From assembly GCA_964487925.1 (NCBI GenBank), contig CAZASZ010000059.1, positions 1 through 12,660 of the forward strand: 12,660 nt of DNA. Direction: 5' to 3'. Under the pieces are notes generated by a model. It searched no databases. It saw only the letters and a program-made list of their open reading frames with translations, and had not been told where the DNA came from. The number at the start of each line of letters is the position of its first letter. The first letter of the stretch is position 1. A program made the position numbers and the translations under genes. This document shows positions 1-6,828 of this stretch, in pieces. Origin of the DNA: RI-283 sp964487925. Its GTDB lineage: Bacteria; Pseudomonadota; Gammaproteobacteria; SZUA-140.

Positions 1-98
1 TTATCTTCTTCTTCGATCAAGGATTTGACCTTATTCGCCGCGCTATCGGAAAAAATCAGCGTAGGCGCCGGTATATCGGTCGTTGCGGTTACAGTCAT
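1..98 (-). CDS. erpA: Iron-sulfur cluster insertion protein ErpA (N-terminal part, cut by window edge)
   Basis: Reading leftward from an ATG at 98, the first 32 codons give a short variable lead (MTVTATTDIPAPT) and then LIFSDSAANKVKSLIEEED. The latter is close to the start of gammaproteobacterial ErpA, an A-type Fe-S carrier of the HesB/IscA family that delivers clusters to apoproteins such as IspG/IspH and respiratory enzymes. The family's three conserved cysteines lie in the missing C-terminal part and cannot be checked. A purine-rich GAGAGG sits 8 bases upstream of the ATG (about 107-112). The gene is divergent from deaD and shares its upstream region. Identity rests on the N-terminal motif only, but the ANKVKSLI block is characteristic. 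Confidence 0.86.
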   Translation of the reverse strand, partial: MTVTATTDIPAPTLIFSDSAANKVKSLIEEED

Positions 99-131
99 AC
101 AGCTAGCCTCTCAATTTATGATGAAATGGGA

Positions 132-156
132 CAATTCTATCATATTGGTCAACTTT
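132..156 (-). promoter_or_regulatory. Candidate IscR type-1-like box overlapping a -35-like TTGACC, upstream of erpA
   Basis: Read on the minus strand, AAAGTTGACC-AATAT-GATAGAATTG lies about 34-58 bases before the erpA start. Compared with the IscR type-1 consensus as I recall it (ATASYYGACT-RWWWY-AGTCRRSTAT), the left half matches 8 of 10, the central five all match, and the right half only about 4 of 10. The left half contains TTGACC (minus-strand positions 152-147), which could act as a -35. I see no good -10 at the right spacing. IscR control of erpA is known in gammaproteobacteria, which makes the match plausible but not proven. Confidence 0.3.
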
Positions 157-196
157 ATTACGGAAGAGTTCGCGGCCAAATATATAATCTAAAATC

Positions 197-205
197 TGCT
201 ATACT
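197..205 (+). promoter_or_regulatory. Extended -10 promoter element for deaD
   Basis: TGC followed by TATACT forms an extended -10 (TGN plus a 5/6 hexamer at 200-205). No convincing -35 lies 16-18 bases upstream, as expected for extended -10 promoters. It would start transcription near 211-213, giving a leader of about 68 nt before the deaD ATG. It sits within an AT-rich run (178-210). Confidence 0.5.
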
Positions 206-238
206 TTATGACTTTTCCTCGCAATAGCAGCTGACCCG

Positions 239-266
239 TAGGGATGTCGCCGTTGCCTACATCCTA
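239..266 (+). other. Stem-loop in the deaD 5' leader
   Basis: GGATGT (242-247) pairs perfectly with ACATCC (259-264) around an 11-base loop. TA (239-240) can pair with TA (265-266) across a bulged G at 241. The hairpin ends just before the AGGTAA ribosome-binding region, so it could influence translation or be a substrate of the helicase itself. Enterobacterial deaD is known for a long regulated leader, but this hairpin's role is inference. Confidence 0.35.
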
Positions 267-279
267 AACAGGTAAGAAT

Positions 280-2106
280 ATGTCAGAAAACACCGCCCCG
301 ACTTCATCATTTGATGAACTTGGGCTGATTCCCCCATTGCTCAAATCCTTGAAGGCCCTAGGGTATGAGCGGCCCTCTCCGATTCAGGTGCAAACCATCC
401 CAGTATTGCTCGCCGGACATGATGTCATTGGCCAGGCACAAACTGGAACCGGAAAGACTGCGGCCTTTGCCCTCCCTATCCTGAACCAACTCGATCTTAA
501 ACAGCGTCAACCCCAGGTGCTTGTCCTGGCGCCGACACGCGAACTAGCCATTCAGGTTTCTGAGGCATTTCAAAGCTACGCCGCCCACCTCAAGAATTTT
601 CATGTCGCGCCCATTTACGGTGGACAGGGCTACGAGACGCAGACCCGTCAGCTCAAGCGGGGTGTCCACGTCGTTGTCGGTACCCCGGGACGATTGATGG
701 ACCACATGCGGCGCGGCACCCTGAAGCTTGACCAACTGACTACCCTGGTCTTGGACGAGGCCGACGAAATGTTACGCATGGGGTTTATCGACGACGTCGA
801 ATGGATCCTGGAACAAACTCCGGCGACTCGTCGAGTGGCGCTGTTCTCAGCCACCATGCCCGATGCCATTCGCAAAATCGCAAACCGTCACCTACATGAC
901 CCGCATCATGTCACGATCAAGAACAAGGTGACCACGGCCGACACTATTCGGCAGCGCTATTGGTTGGGCAACGGGCCCAGCAAGCTCGATGTCCTGACCC
1001 GCCTACTCGAGTTCGAACCCTTCGACGGCATGCTTATCTTTGTCCGTACCAAGAACGCGGCCGCCGAGCTCGCCGAACGGCTCGAGGCCCGTGGCTATGC
1101 AGCGGCCTCGCTAACCGGAGATCTCGTACAAAAGCAGCGTGAGCGCACAGTAGAGCAGCTCAAATCCGGAAAACTAGACATTGTGGTCGCTACCGATGTT
1201 GCGGCCCGTGGCCTGGATGTCGAGCGTATTACCCATGTCATTAATTACGATATCCCCTACGACAGCGAATCTTACACCCATCGTATAGGTCGTACAGGCC
1301 GCGCCGGCCGCAAGGGCGACGCCATACTCTTCATCACGCATCGTGAGAAGCGGATGCTGGCGATGATCGAGCGGGCCACCCGGCAGAAGATCGACCTGCT
1401 TGAACTGCCTACCAATGAGACCATTAACGACCAGCGCATCGACCGTTTCAAGCGCCGCATCACGGAGACCTTGGAAAAAGAAGATCTCGATTTATTTCGG
1501 AGGATCGTTGGCGACTATATGGGTGAACACGCCACGCCAGAGATCGACGTCGCCGCTGCACTCGCGCGTCTAGTCCAAGGAAACGAACCCTTGTTGCTGA
1601 GCCGCCCACCGCGACCCGAACGCCATGAACGGCAAAAAACCGACAAGGATACGTTCAGGGACACCAGAATCGACCGACCGAAAAAGGCGGACAAGCCAAG
1701 GGCAAGGCTTGGTCTCAAGACCGTTGAGGATGGGATGGAACGCTTTCGTATAGAAGTGGGCCATGCTGACAGCGTCAAGCCAGCGAACATCGTCGGCGCG
1801 ATTGCCAACGAGGCGGGGATTGAGGGGGCCTTCATCGGACCTATCGATATACATGATGACTACGCCCTAGTCGACCTCCCCGAGGGCATGCCTAAGGGGG
1901 TTTTCAAGGCCCTGCAAAAGACCTGGGTAGTCGGTAAACAGTTGCGGATTTCACACTTCAATATGGAAGATCGAGCCGCTGCTTCGCCGCGAAAGGCCGG
2001 CACAAAAGGCATCCGTAGCCACCCCGCTGGCGCCAAAAAACCAGGAAAAAAGTCCTTCGCTGCGAAGAAGGCGCGCGCACCTAAACGGAAAGCAAGCGTC
2101 GACTAA
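280..2106 (+). CDS. deaD: ATP-dependent DEAD-box RNA helicase DeaD/CsdA
   Basis: A 608-residue RNA helicase that unwinds structured RNA in the cytoplasm. In relatives it acts in ribosome assembly and mRNA decay at low temperature. All core motifs are visible: Q motif (F11, then PSPIQ at 32-36), Walker A AQTGTGKT (53-60), PTRELA (85-90), TPGR (135-138), DEAD (159-162), SAT (190-192), ATDVAARGLD (304-313) and HRIGRTGRAGR (334-344). A dimerisation-type region follows (about 350-440), then a DbpA-like RRM domain (about 487-560, with IVGAIANEAGI and LPEGMPK). The tail (about 570-608) is rich in lysine and arginine. The region after motif VI and the overall length match DeaD better than RhlE or DbpA. 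The start is supported by AGGTAAG just upstream. The C-terminal tail is Lys/Ala/Pro-rich rather than the Gly/Arg-rich type often seen. Confidence 0.96.
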   Translation: MSENTAPTSSFDELGLIPPLLKSLKALGYERPSPIQVQTIPVLLAGHDVIGQAQTGTGKTAAFALPILNQLDLKQRQPQVLVLAPTRELAIQVSEAFQSYAAHLKNFHVAPIYGGQGYETQTRQLKRGVHVVVGTPGRLMDHMRRGTLKLDQLTTLVLDEADEMLRMGFIDDVEWILEQTPATRRVALFSATMPDAIRKIANRHLHDPHHVTIKNKVTTADTIRQRYWLGNGPSKLDVLTRLLEFEPFDGMLIFVRTKNAAAELAERLEARGYAAASLTGDLVQKQRERTVEQLKSGKLDIVVATDVAARGLDVERITHVINYDIPYDSESYTHRIGRTGRAGRKGDAILFITHREKRMLAMIERATRQKIDLLELPTNETINDQRIDRFKRRITETLEKEDLDLFRRIVGDYMGEHATPEIDVAAALARLVQGNEPLLLSRPPRPERHERQKTDKDTFRDTRIDRPKKADKPRARLGLKTVEDGMERFRIEVGHADSVKPANIVGAIANEAGIEGAFIGPIDIHDDYALVDLPEGMPKGVFKALQKTWVVGKQLRISHFNMEDRAAASPRKAGTKGIRSHPAGAKKPGKKSFAAKKARAPKRKASVD

Positions 2107-2135
2107 ACACTGGCATCTCAATCGCCCCGCAGGCA

Positions 2136-2164
2136 TTGAAATCCGACCGTAAAATCGTTAGTCT
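2136..2164 (+). promoter_or_regulatory. Weak candidate promoter for the lamin-tail gene
   Basis: TTGAAA (2136-2141, 5/6 of the -35 consensus), a 17-base spacer and TAGTCT (2159-2164, about 3/6 of the -10) lie in the 102-base gap after deaD. The -10 is poor, so read-through from deaD is an alternative. I see no terminator hairpin between the two genes. Confidence 0.25.
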
Positions 2165-2208
2165 GCAAGGCGCTACATCCAACATCATCATGAGCAAAGG
2201 AGTGCACC

Positions 2209-2895
2209 ATGATTCATCGAAACCCTATTCGGGTGGGCATTTTCGCCTGTCTGTTTTTTTTCTGCATTTCCGTTTCAGCCGCAACCGTTCGTCCGGGGGA
2301 TCTCCTGCTGAGCGAGTTCATGGCCAACCCTAGTGAGCTGAGTGATACACAAGGCGAGTGGCTGGAGCTGTTCAATTCCACGCTATTCGACATTGACCTG
2401 CGTGGACTGACCTTGTCATATGACGGCAGCAATATCCACACCATCGTCGCATCCTCAGTTCCGGTTATTGCCCCTCGCGGTGGTTATGCGTTACTGGGAC
2501 GTAGTGGGAATATCGACGGTACCAATGGCATCGCCGTCGACTACATCTATAGTGGATTCACTCTGAACAATAGTAGCGATCAGATAGTTCTATCTCAGGG
2601 CGCGCAGGAATTGTTACGCCTGAACTGCACCGCATCGACGGTCACACCGGGCCGCAGTACAGAACTCCGCGCACTAACAAGCAGTGGCCCAAGCTACGCG
2701 TTCGCGCCGGTGACTCTTTCCTATGACGGCGGAACTAACATGGGAACCCCAGGGGCCGCCAACAGCCAGGCACTTTCCGTGACCCCAGTCCCGCTGCCAC
2801 CTGCCCTAAACCTGTTGCTAGCCGCCCTCGCGGTGGTGTTTGGAAGTAGATTTGTTGCGAATCGTCAGCCACTGGGTCCATTCGAGGTGACTTAA
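2209..2895 (+). CDS. Secreted lamin-tail-domain (LTD) protein with PEP-CTERM-like C-terminus
   Basis: A 228-residue exported protein of unknown function. Residues 1-24 form a signal peptide: basic start, hydrophobic IFACLFFFCISVSA, likely cleavage after VSA. Residues about 30-187 resemble a bacterial lamin-tail domain, an Ig-like beta fold often found on secreted proteins and extracellular nucleases. Supporting hallmarks are LLLSEFMANP, GEWLELFN, IDLRGLTL, a hydrophobic strand ending GGYALLG, LNNSSDQIVL and the terminal GTPGAAN. Residues 194-199 read VPLPPA, followed by a hydrophobic stretch (about 199-213) and then arginines at 214 and 219. This resembles PEP-CTERM/VPLPA-type exosortase sorting signals, although the tail runs about 15 residues past the membrane segment, longer than usual. 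AAAGGAGT precedes the start by about 5 bases. No catalytic domain is visible. Confidence 0.85.
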   Translation: MIHRNPIRVGIFACLFFFCISVSAATVRPGDLLLSEFMANPSELSDTQGEWLELFNSTLFDIDLRGLTLSYDGSNIHTIVASSVPVIAPRGGYALLGRSGNIDGTNGIAVDYIYSGFTLNNSSDQIVLSQGAQELLRLNCTASTVTPGRSTELRALTSSGPSYAFAPVTLSYDGGTNMGTPGAANSQALSVTPVPLPPALNLLLAALAVVFGSRFVANRQPLGPFEVT

Positions 2896-2903
2896 CCCGT
2901 GTT

Positions 2904-2933
2904 CCACAGGGGTTCCAGCCGGGGTCCCTGTGG
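2904..2933 (+). terminator. Hairpin between convergent genes, likely transcription terminator without a U-tract
   Basis: CCACAGGG (2904-2911) and CCCTGTGG (2926-2933) are perfect inverted repeats. In plus-strand RNA the stem continues through G-U wobbles and two G-C pairs to 13 pairs with an AGCC tetraloop. In minus-strand RNA the same wobble positions become A-C mismatches, so the structure is stronger for the plus-strand gene that ends at 2895. No run of T follows on either strand. Confidence 0.6.
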
Positions 2934-2938
2934 CCGCC

Positions 2939-3802
2939 TCACTTGGAGAGGCCCAGAAAGAGCGCTGGGTCCACGCGGGCGTCGTTTAGGCTGACGCTCC
3001 AATGCAAATGAGGCCCGGTCACTCTCCCGGTTTCACCGACGGTGCCGATCACTGTTGCTTTGGTGACCCGTTGTCCGACTTCGACCGCGATCGTATTCAA
3101 GTGGCAATACATCGTAACGAGCCCTTCGCCGTGATCGACAAAGACAGTGTTGCCATTAAAGAAATAGTCACCGGTCTCGGTGATCGTACCCGACGCCGAA
3201 GCATGTACGGGAGTACCCGTGGGCGCGGGGATATCCATGCCGCTATGCGGCTTACGCGCTTGCCCGTTGAAAAAACGGCGCGAACCGAAGGAGCTGCTGC
3301 GAGGCCCAGAAATCGGGGCGATGAAATCCCAGTCGGGAGAGGAAGGCGTCCAGGACGCAAAGGCGGTTCGAATACGTTTGATCTCGGCACGGATACGGCG
3401 CAGATCCTCTGGATTGGGATTCACCTTGCGCCGGTCCTTTATCGTTATGTGCTGACTGGGATAATTCTTGGATTTGACCTCGAAAGCCACATCCTGCTTA
3501 GCGCCGTCCATATAAAAGACCTTCAGGTGTTCCATGCCCGGACTCACGCTCAATGGAATACCCACCAACGCCACAGACTGCCCTCCTCTATCGACGACCG
3601 CGACCCGATGCTTACGGTATACGACCTTGGCGATACCGGCCTGTCCCGCGAGCTGGATCACGGCCACCCCGCCGGGGACAAATGAGGCGCTTGGCAATAC
3701 CATCGCCGCACACTGTACGGAAAACAACAGGGCGCTAATCAGTGCCCAAAACCGAACTATGTCACCGGTAAGGGGATTTACGCATCGCCAAATCCTACTC
3801 AT
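2939..3802 (-). CDS. Periplasmic M23-family peptidoglycan metallopeptidase
   Basis: A 287-residue zinc metallo-endopeptidase of the LytM/lysostaphin type, predicted to cut peptide cross-links in the periplasmic cell wall. Residues about 14-33 are a hydrophobic export segment. An N-terminal beta-rich domain (about 36-125) resembles those preceding other M23 peptidases. The catalytic domain (about 163-283) shows the zinc ligands in HSGMD (H186, D190) and the HLH motif in TGPHLHW (H265, H267), with a further conserved histidine H234 in YCHL, so it looks active rather than a degenerate activator. The start at 3802 is chosen because it has AGGAGG about 6 bases upstream and forms an ATGA overlap with the xseA stop. 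An in-frame ATG at 3841 lies inside xseA and would spoil the signal peptide. Translational coupling to xseA is likely. Confidence 0.92.
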   Translation of the reverse strand: MSRIWRCVNPLTGDIVRFWALISALLFSVQCAAMVLPSASFVPGGVAVIQLAGQAGIAKVVYRKHRVAVVDRGGQSVALVGIPLSVSPGMEHLKVFYMDGAKQDVAFEVKSKNYPSQHITIKDRRKVNPNPEDLRRIRAEIKRIRTAFASWTPSSPDWDFIAPISGPRSSSFGSRRFFNGQARKPHSGMDIPAPTGTPVHASASGTITETGDYFFNGNTVFVDHGEGLVTMYCHLNTIAVEVGQRVTKATVIGTVGETGRVTGPHLHWSVSLNDARVDPALFLGLSK

Positions 3803-5181
3803 ATCGCATCCTCCTGATATTCGATTCGCTCGACGGAGCAACCCAAAAGCCCGTCACTGATTCGGACCTCAATCCTCTGACCGACGCAAGCGTCCGCCAG
3901 TTGCTTAACTACATCACCATTCGCCTCATCACGCACGATAGCATAGCCTCGCGCCAGCGTTGCCAGCGGGCTGACCGCATCCAGGGCGCGACATAGACCG
4001 GCCAGATCCTGCCCATGACGTTCGATCCGCCGGACCATGATCTGTTCCAACCTATCCCGATACCGACAGCGCAGGGCCTCGGCATGCAGAACACGCTGTG
4101 TTGGCTCGTGACGCATGAAACGGGCGCCGAGCTCATGAAGTCCGCCCCGGCGATGCAGCAATAACGCCTTCATCGCTCGATTCAAGCGCGCCTCGAGTTC
4201 AGTGAGTCCGCGTCCGGCTTGCTCCAGTCTGCGGCCCGGATGGCGCTGCTCCAGTCGCCGACCGATCCAGTCCAGGCGCTGAGAATGCTGCTCAAGCTGA
4301 CGCCCCATGCCGCGAACCAACTGGCGATATTGGCGATCAAGACTCTCAATCCACTCCCGCGTATCGGGCGAAACCCGCTCTGCAGCGGCAGACGGTGTGG
4401 GGGCATGGACATCGGCCACTAGGTCTGCGATCGTGATATCGACCTCGTGCCCGATCCCGGTCACAACAGGTATCGGGCACGCATGGATAGCGCGCGCCAG
4501 CGATTCATCATTGAAACACCAGAGATCCTCGAGGGATCCGCCACCGCGCCCCAGGATCAAAACATCGCATTCGGCGCGCCCGCCCGCCAATTCCACCATA
4601 CGAGTGATCTCAGAGGCCGCTGTCTCGCCCTGGACTGGCACCGGATAGAGAATGACGGGTATTCCCGGGAAACGCCGCTTGGTTACCGCCAGGATGTCTC
4701 GTATCGCAGCCCCTGTTGGCGAGGTGATGACCCCGACCCGGCGCGGCAGCGTCGGTAAGGGTCGTTTGTGCTTGCCGTCAAAAAGGCCCTCCAAGGCAAG
4801 CTTCTTCTTGAGCGCCTCAAAGGCACGACGCAACGCACCGTCACCGGCAGGCTCCATGTCCTCCACAACAAGCTGATATTCTCCACGCGCCTCATAGAGC
4901 CCAACCCGTGCCAGGATCAAGACCTGACTACCGTTTTCGGGCGCAAAGCCCACCACACGATTACGGCCGCGAAACATCGCGCAGCGAACCTGCGCGGCGT
5001 CATCCTTGAGACTGAAATACCAATGCCCCGATGAAGGCCTGGCCAAATTCGAGAGTTCCCCCTCCACCCAAACAAGGGCGAAGCCCTCTTCCAACCACTC
5101 CCGGACCGCGCTATTGAGCGCGGATACGGTATAGATTTCCCGAAAATCACCTACATCATCTTCAATATCCATAGCACCCAT
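3799..5181 (-). CDS. xseA: Exodeoxyribonuclease VII large subunit
   Basis: A 460-residue protein, close to the usual XseA length. With several copies of the small subunit XseB it forms exonuclease VII, which degrades single-stranded DNA from both ends in repair. Residues about 14-112 form the OB-fold DNA-binding domain (YTVSALNSAVREWLEE, SGHWYFSLKD, GEYQLVVEDM). The catalytic domain follows with VGVITSPTGAAIRDI (149-163), LILGRGGGSLEDLWCFND (208-225) and TGIGHEVD (241-248). HAPTPSAAAE (259-268) leads into a long helical coiled-coil region, and RGYAIVRD lies near the end. xseB is not in the window. The ATG at 5181 has AAGGGG about 10 bases upstream; an in-frame ATG at 5172 is an alternative. 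The gene is divergent from guaB with 123 bp between them. Confidence 0.96.
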   Translation of the reverse strand: MGAMDIEDDVGDFREIYTVSALNSAVREWLEEGFALVWVEGELSNLARPSSGHWYFSLKDDAAQVRCAMFRGRNRVVGFAPENGSQVLILARVGLYEARGEYQLVVEDMEPAGDGALRRAFEALKKKLALEGLFDGKHKRPLPTLPRRVGVITSPTGAAIRDILAVTKRRFPGIPVILYPVPVQGETAASEITRMVELAGGRAECDVLILGRGGGSLEDLWCFNDESLARAIHACPIPVVTGIGHEVDITIADLVADVHAPTPSAAAERVSPDTREWIESLDRQYRQLVRGMGRQLEQHSQRLDWIGRRLEQRHPGRRLEQAGRGLTELEARLNRAMKALLLHRRGGLHELGARFMRHEPTQRVLHAEALRCRYRDRLEQIMVRRIERHGQDLAGLCRALDAVSPLATLARGYAIVRDEANGDVVKQLADACVGQRIEVRISDGLLGCSVERIEYQEDAI

Positions 5182-5238
5182 AATCTACCGCCCCTTAAAG
5201 GCTCGAGACATAATAAGGAAAAGCACCCAAATCCGTAG

Positions 5239-5268
5239 TTTACCGCGACTTGACCGAGTGGCTATAAT
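5239..5268 (+). promoter_or_regulatory. Sigma-70 promoter for the guaB operon
   Basis: TTTACC (5239-5244, 4/6 of the -35) is separated by 18 bases from a perfect TATAAT -10 (5263-5268). The predicted start near 5275 leaves a short leader of about 30 nt, with AGGA about 8 bases before the guaB ATG. I see no obvious PurR-type operator. Confidence 0.65.
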
Positions 5269-5304
5269 AAGCCGTTTACTGTAAGCAGTGACAGGATACC
5301 CACT

Positions 5305-6771
5305 ATGTTCATTCGGATCGCTCAGGAGGCATTGACGTTTGACGACGTCCTCCTACTACCCGACCACTCCACGGTCATGCCCAAAGAGGTCAGCCTGAAA
5401 ACCCGGCTGACACGTGACATCACGCTCAACATCCCGATCCTGGCTGCGGCCATGGACACCGTAACCGAAGCCCGCCTCGCCATTGCCCTGGCCCAAGAGG
5501 GCGGTGTCGGTATCGTTCATAAGAACATGTCGGTCGAACAACAGGCCAATGAAGTCCGCGCCGTCAAGAAGTTCGAGAGCGGGGTCATTACTGCGCCCAT
5601 CACGGTCAACCCGACGGCCACGATCCGCGACGTGATCAATCTGACCCGAGCCCATAATATCTCGGGCGTGCCGGTCGTCGAGGGCGAAGCCCTTGTCGGC
5701 ATCGTGACTCATCGCGATCTGCGTTTCGAGACGCATTTTGACGAACCCGTCTCTCGGGTTATGACGCCGAAAGAGCGTCTGGTCACCGTGCGCGAGGGGG
5801 CCAGTCGAGATGAGGTCCTCTTCCTGCTCCACAAACACCGCATCGAAAAGGTCATGGTGGTTAACGATGACTTTCATTTGCGCGGCATGATTACAGTCAA
5901 GGACATCCAAAAGTCGACTGACAAGCCGAACGCCTGCAAGGATGAATATGGTCGCCTGCGGGTAGGCGCAGCCGTTGGCACCGCTGACGACGGCCGGGCC
6001 GAAGCCCTGATCACCGCAGGCGTGGACCTCGTGATTGTGGACACGGCGCACGGTCACTCGCAGAAGGTGCTTGATCAGATCGCCTGGATTAAAAAACATC
6101 ACCCGGACACCCAAGTTATCGGCGGCAATGTCGCGACGGGTGAAGCCGCTAGAGCCCTGGTCGCAGCAGGCGTTGACGGCGTCAAGGTCGGTATCGGCCC
6201 GGGATCGATCTGCACGACACGCATCATCAGTGGCGTCGGTGTTCCTCAGATCACGGCAGTGTCCAATGTGGCCGCAGCCCTGGACGGGACCGATGTCCCC
6301 CTGATCGCCGATGGCGGGATCCGCTACTCGGGCGACATCGCCAAGGCCATCGCAGCAGGCGCGCATTCGGTCATGATTGGCAGCATGTTCGCCGGCACCG
6401 AGGAATCACCGGGTGAGGTTGAACTCTATCAAGGGCGCTCATACAAAGCATATCGCGGTATGGGGTCCCTTGGCGCAATGGCCGCGACCCACGGTTCCTC
6501 CGATCGCTATTTTCAGGAGGACAGTAGCCTAGTCGAGAAGCTCGTCCCCGAAGGCATAGAAGGCCGTGTCCCATACAAGGGCAGTATGGTGGCCATCGTC
6601 CACCAGCTCATGGGCGGCCTGCGCGCAAGCATGGGTTACACCGGCAGCAACGATATTGCGACCATGCGTACGCGCCCACGTTTTGTCCGCGTCACGGGCG
6701 CAGGCATGCGCGAGAGTCATGTCCACGACGTCACAATCACCAAAGAGGCGCCGAACTACCGGATTGACTGA
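5305..6771 (+). CDS. guaB: Inosine-5'-monophosphate dehydrogenase
   Basis: A 488-residue enzyme oxidising IMP to XMP with NAD+, the committed step of guanine nucleotide synthesis. The TIM-barrel start FDDVLLLP (12-19) is followed by a paired CBS module (about 93-205, regulatory in the family). Then come DTAHGH (246-251), the catalytic loop GIGPGSICTTR with the nucleophile C303 (297-306), IADGGIRYSGD (334-344), and the mobile flap containing R401-Y402 (the Arg/Tyr pair that activates water) with EGIEGRVPYKG (416-426). All catalytic residues are present and the length is typical. It leads the run guaB-guaA-tadA-Omp85-like gene. Confidence 0.98.
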   Translation: MFIRIAQEALTFDDVLLLPDHSTVMPKEVSLKTRLTRDITLNIPILAAAMDTVTEARLAIALAQEGGVGIVHKNMSVEQQANEVRAVKKFESGVITAPITVNPTATIRDVINLTRAHNISGVPVVEGEALVGIVTHRDLRFETHFDEPVSRVMTPKERLVTVREGASRDEVLFLLHKHRIEKVMVVNDDFHLRGMITVKDIQKSTDKPNACKDEYGRLRVGAAVGTADDGRAEALITAGVDLVIVDTAHGHSQKVLDQIAWIKKHHPDTQVIGGNVATGEAARALVAAGVDGVKVGIGPGSICTTRIISGVGVPQITAVSNVAAALDGTDVPLIADGGIRYSGDIAKAIAAGAHSVMIGSMFAGTEESPGEVELYQGRSYKAYRGMGSLGAMAATHGSSDRYFQEDSSLVEKLVPEGIEGRVPYKGSMVAIVHQLMGGLRASMGYTGSNDIATMRTRPRFVRVTGAGMRESHVHDVTITKEAPNYRID

Positions 6772-6828
6772 TCCGTCCGGGAACGCTGCCAAATTGAACA
6801 TCTCATCCGATCCGCTGGGAGCAGATAC

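Noticed and set aside
2136..2333. A 65-codon frame before and into the lamin-tail gene
   Set aside because: It overlaps the signal-peptide-encoding region in another frame, lacks a good Shine-Dalgarno, and shows no protein-like features.
3002..3685. A 227-codon open frame on the plus strand
   Set aside because: It is antisense to the M23 peptidase gene, with no ribosome-binding site and an improbable composition.
5250..5268. TTGACC followed by TATAAT upstream of guaB as a consensus promoter pair
   Set aside because: Only 7 bases separate the hexamers, far too close; TTTACC at 5239-5244 with an 18-base spacer is the better -35.
5356..6366. A 336-codon open frame on the minus strand
   Set aside because: It lies wholly antisense to guaB, whose catalytic and CBS motifs are intact; the antisense product is rich in Asp, His and Arg and has no recognisable family. 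It is a codon-bias shadow.
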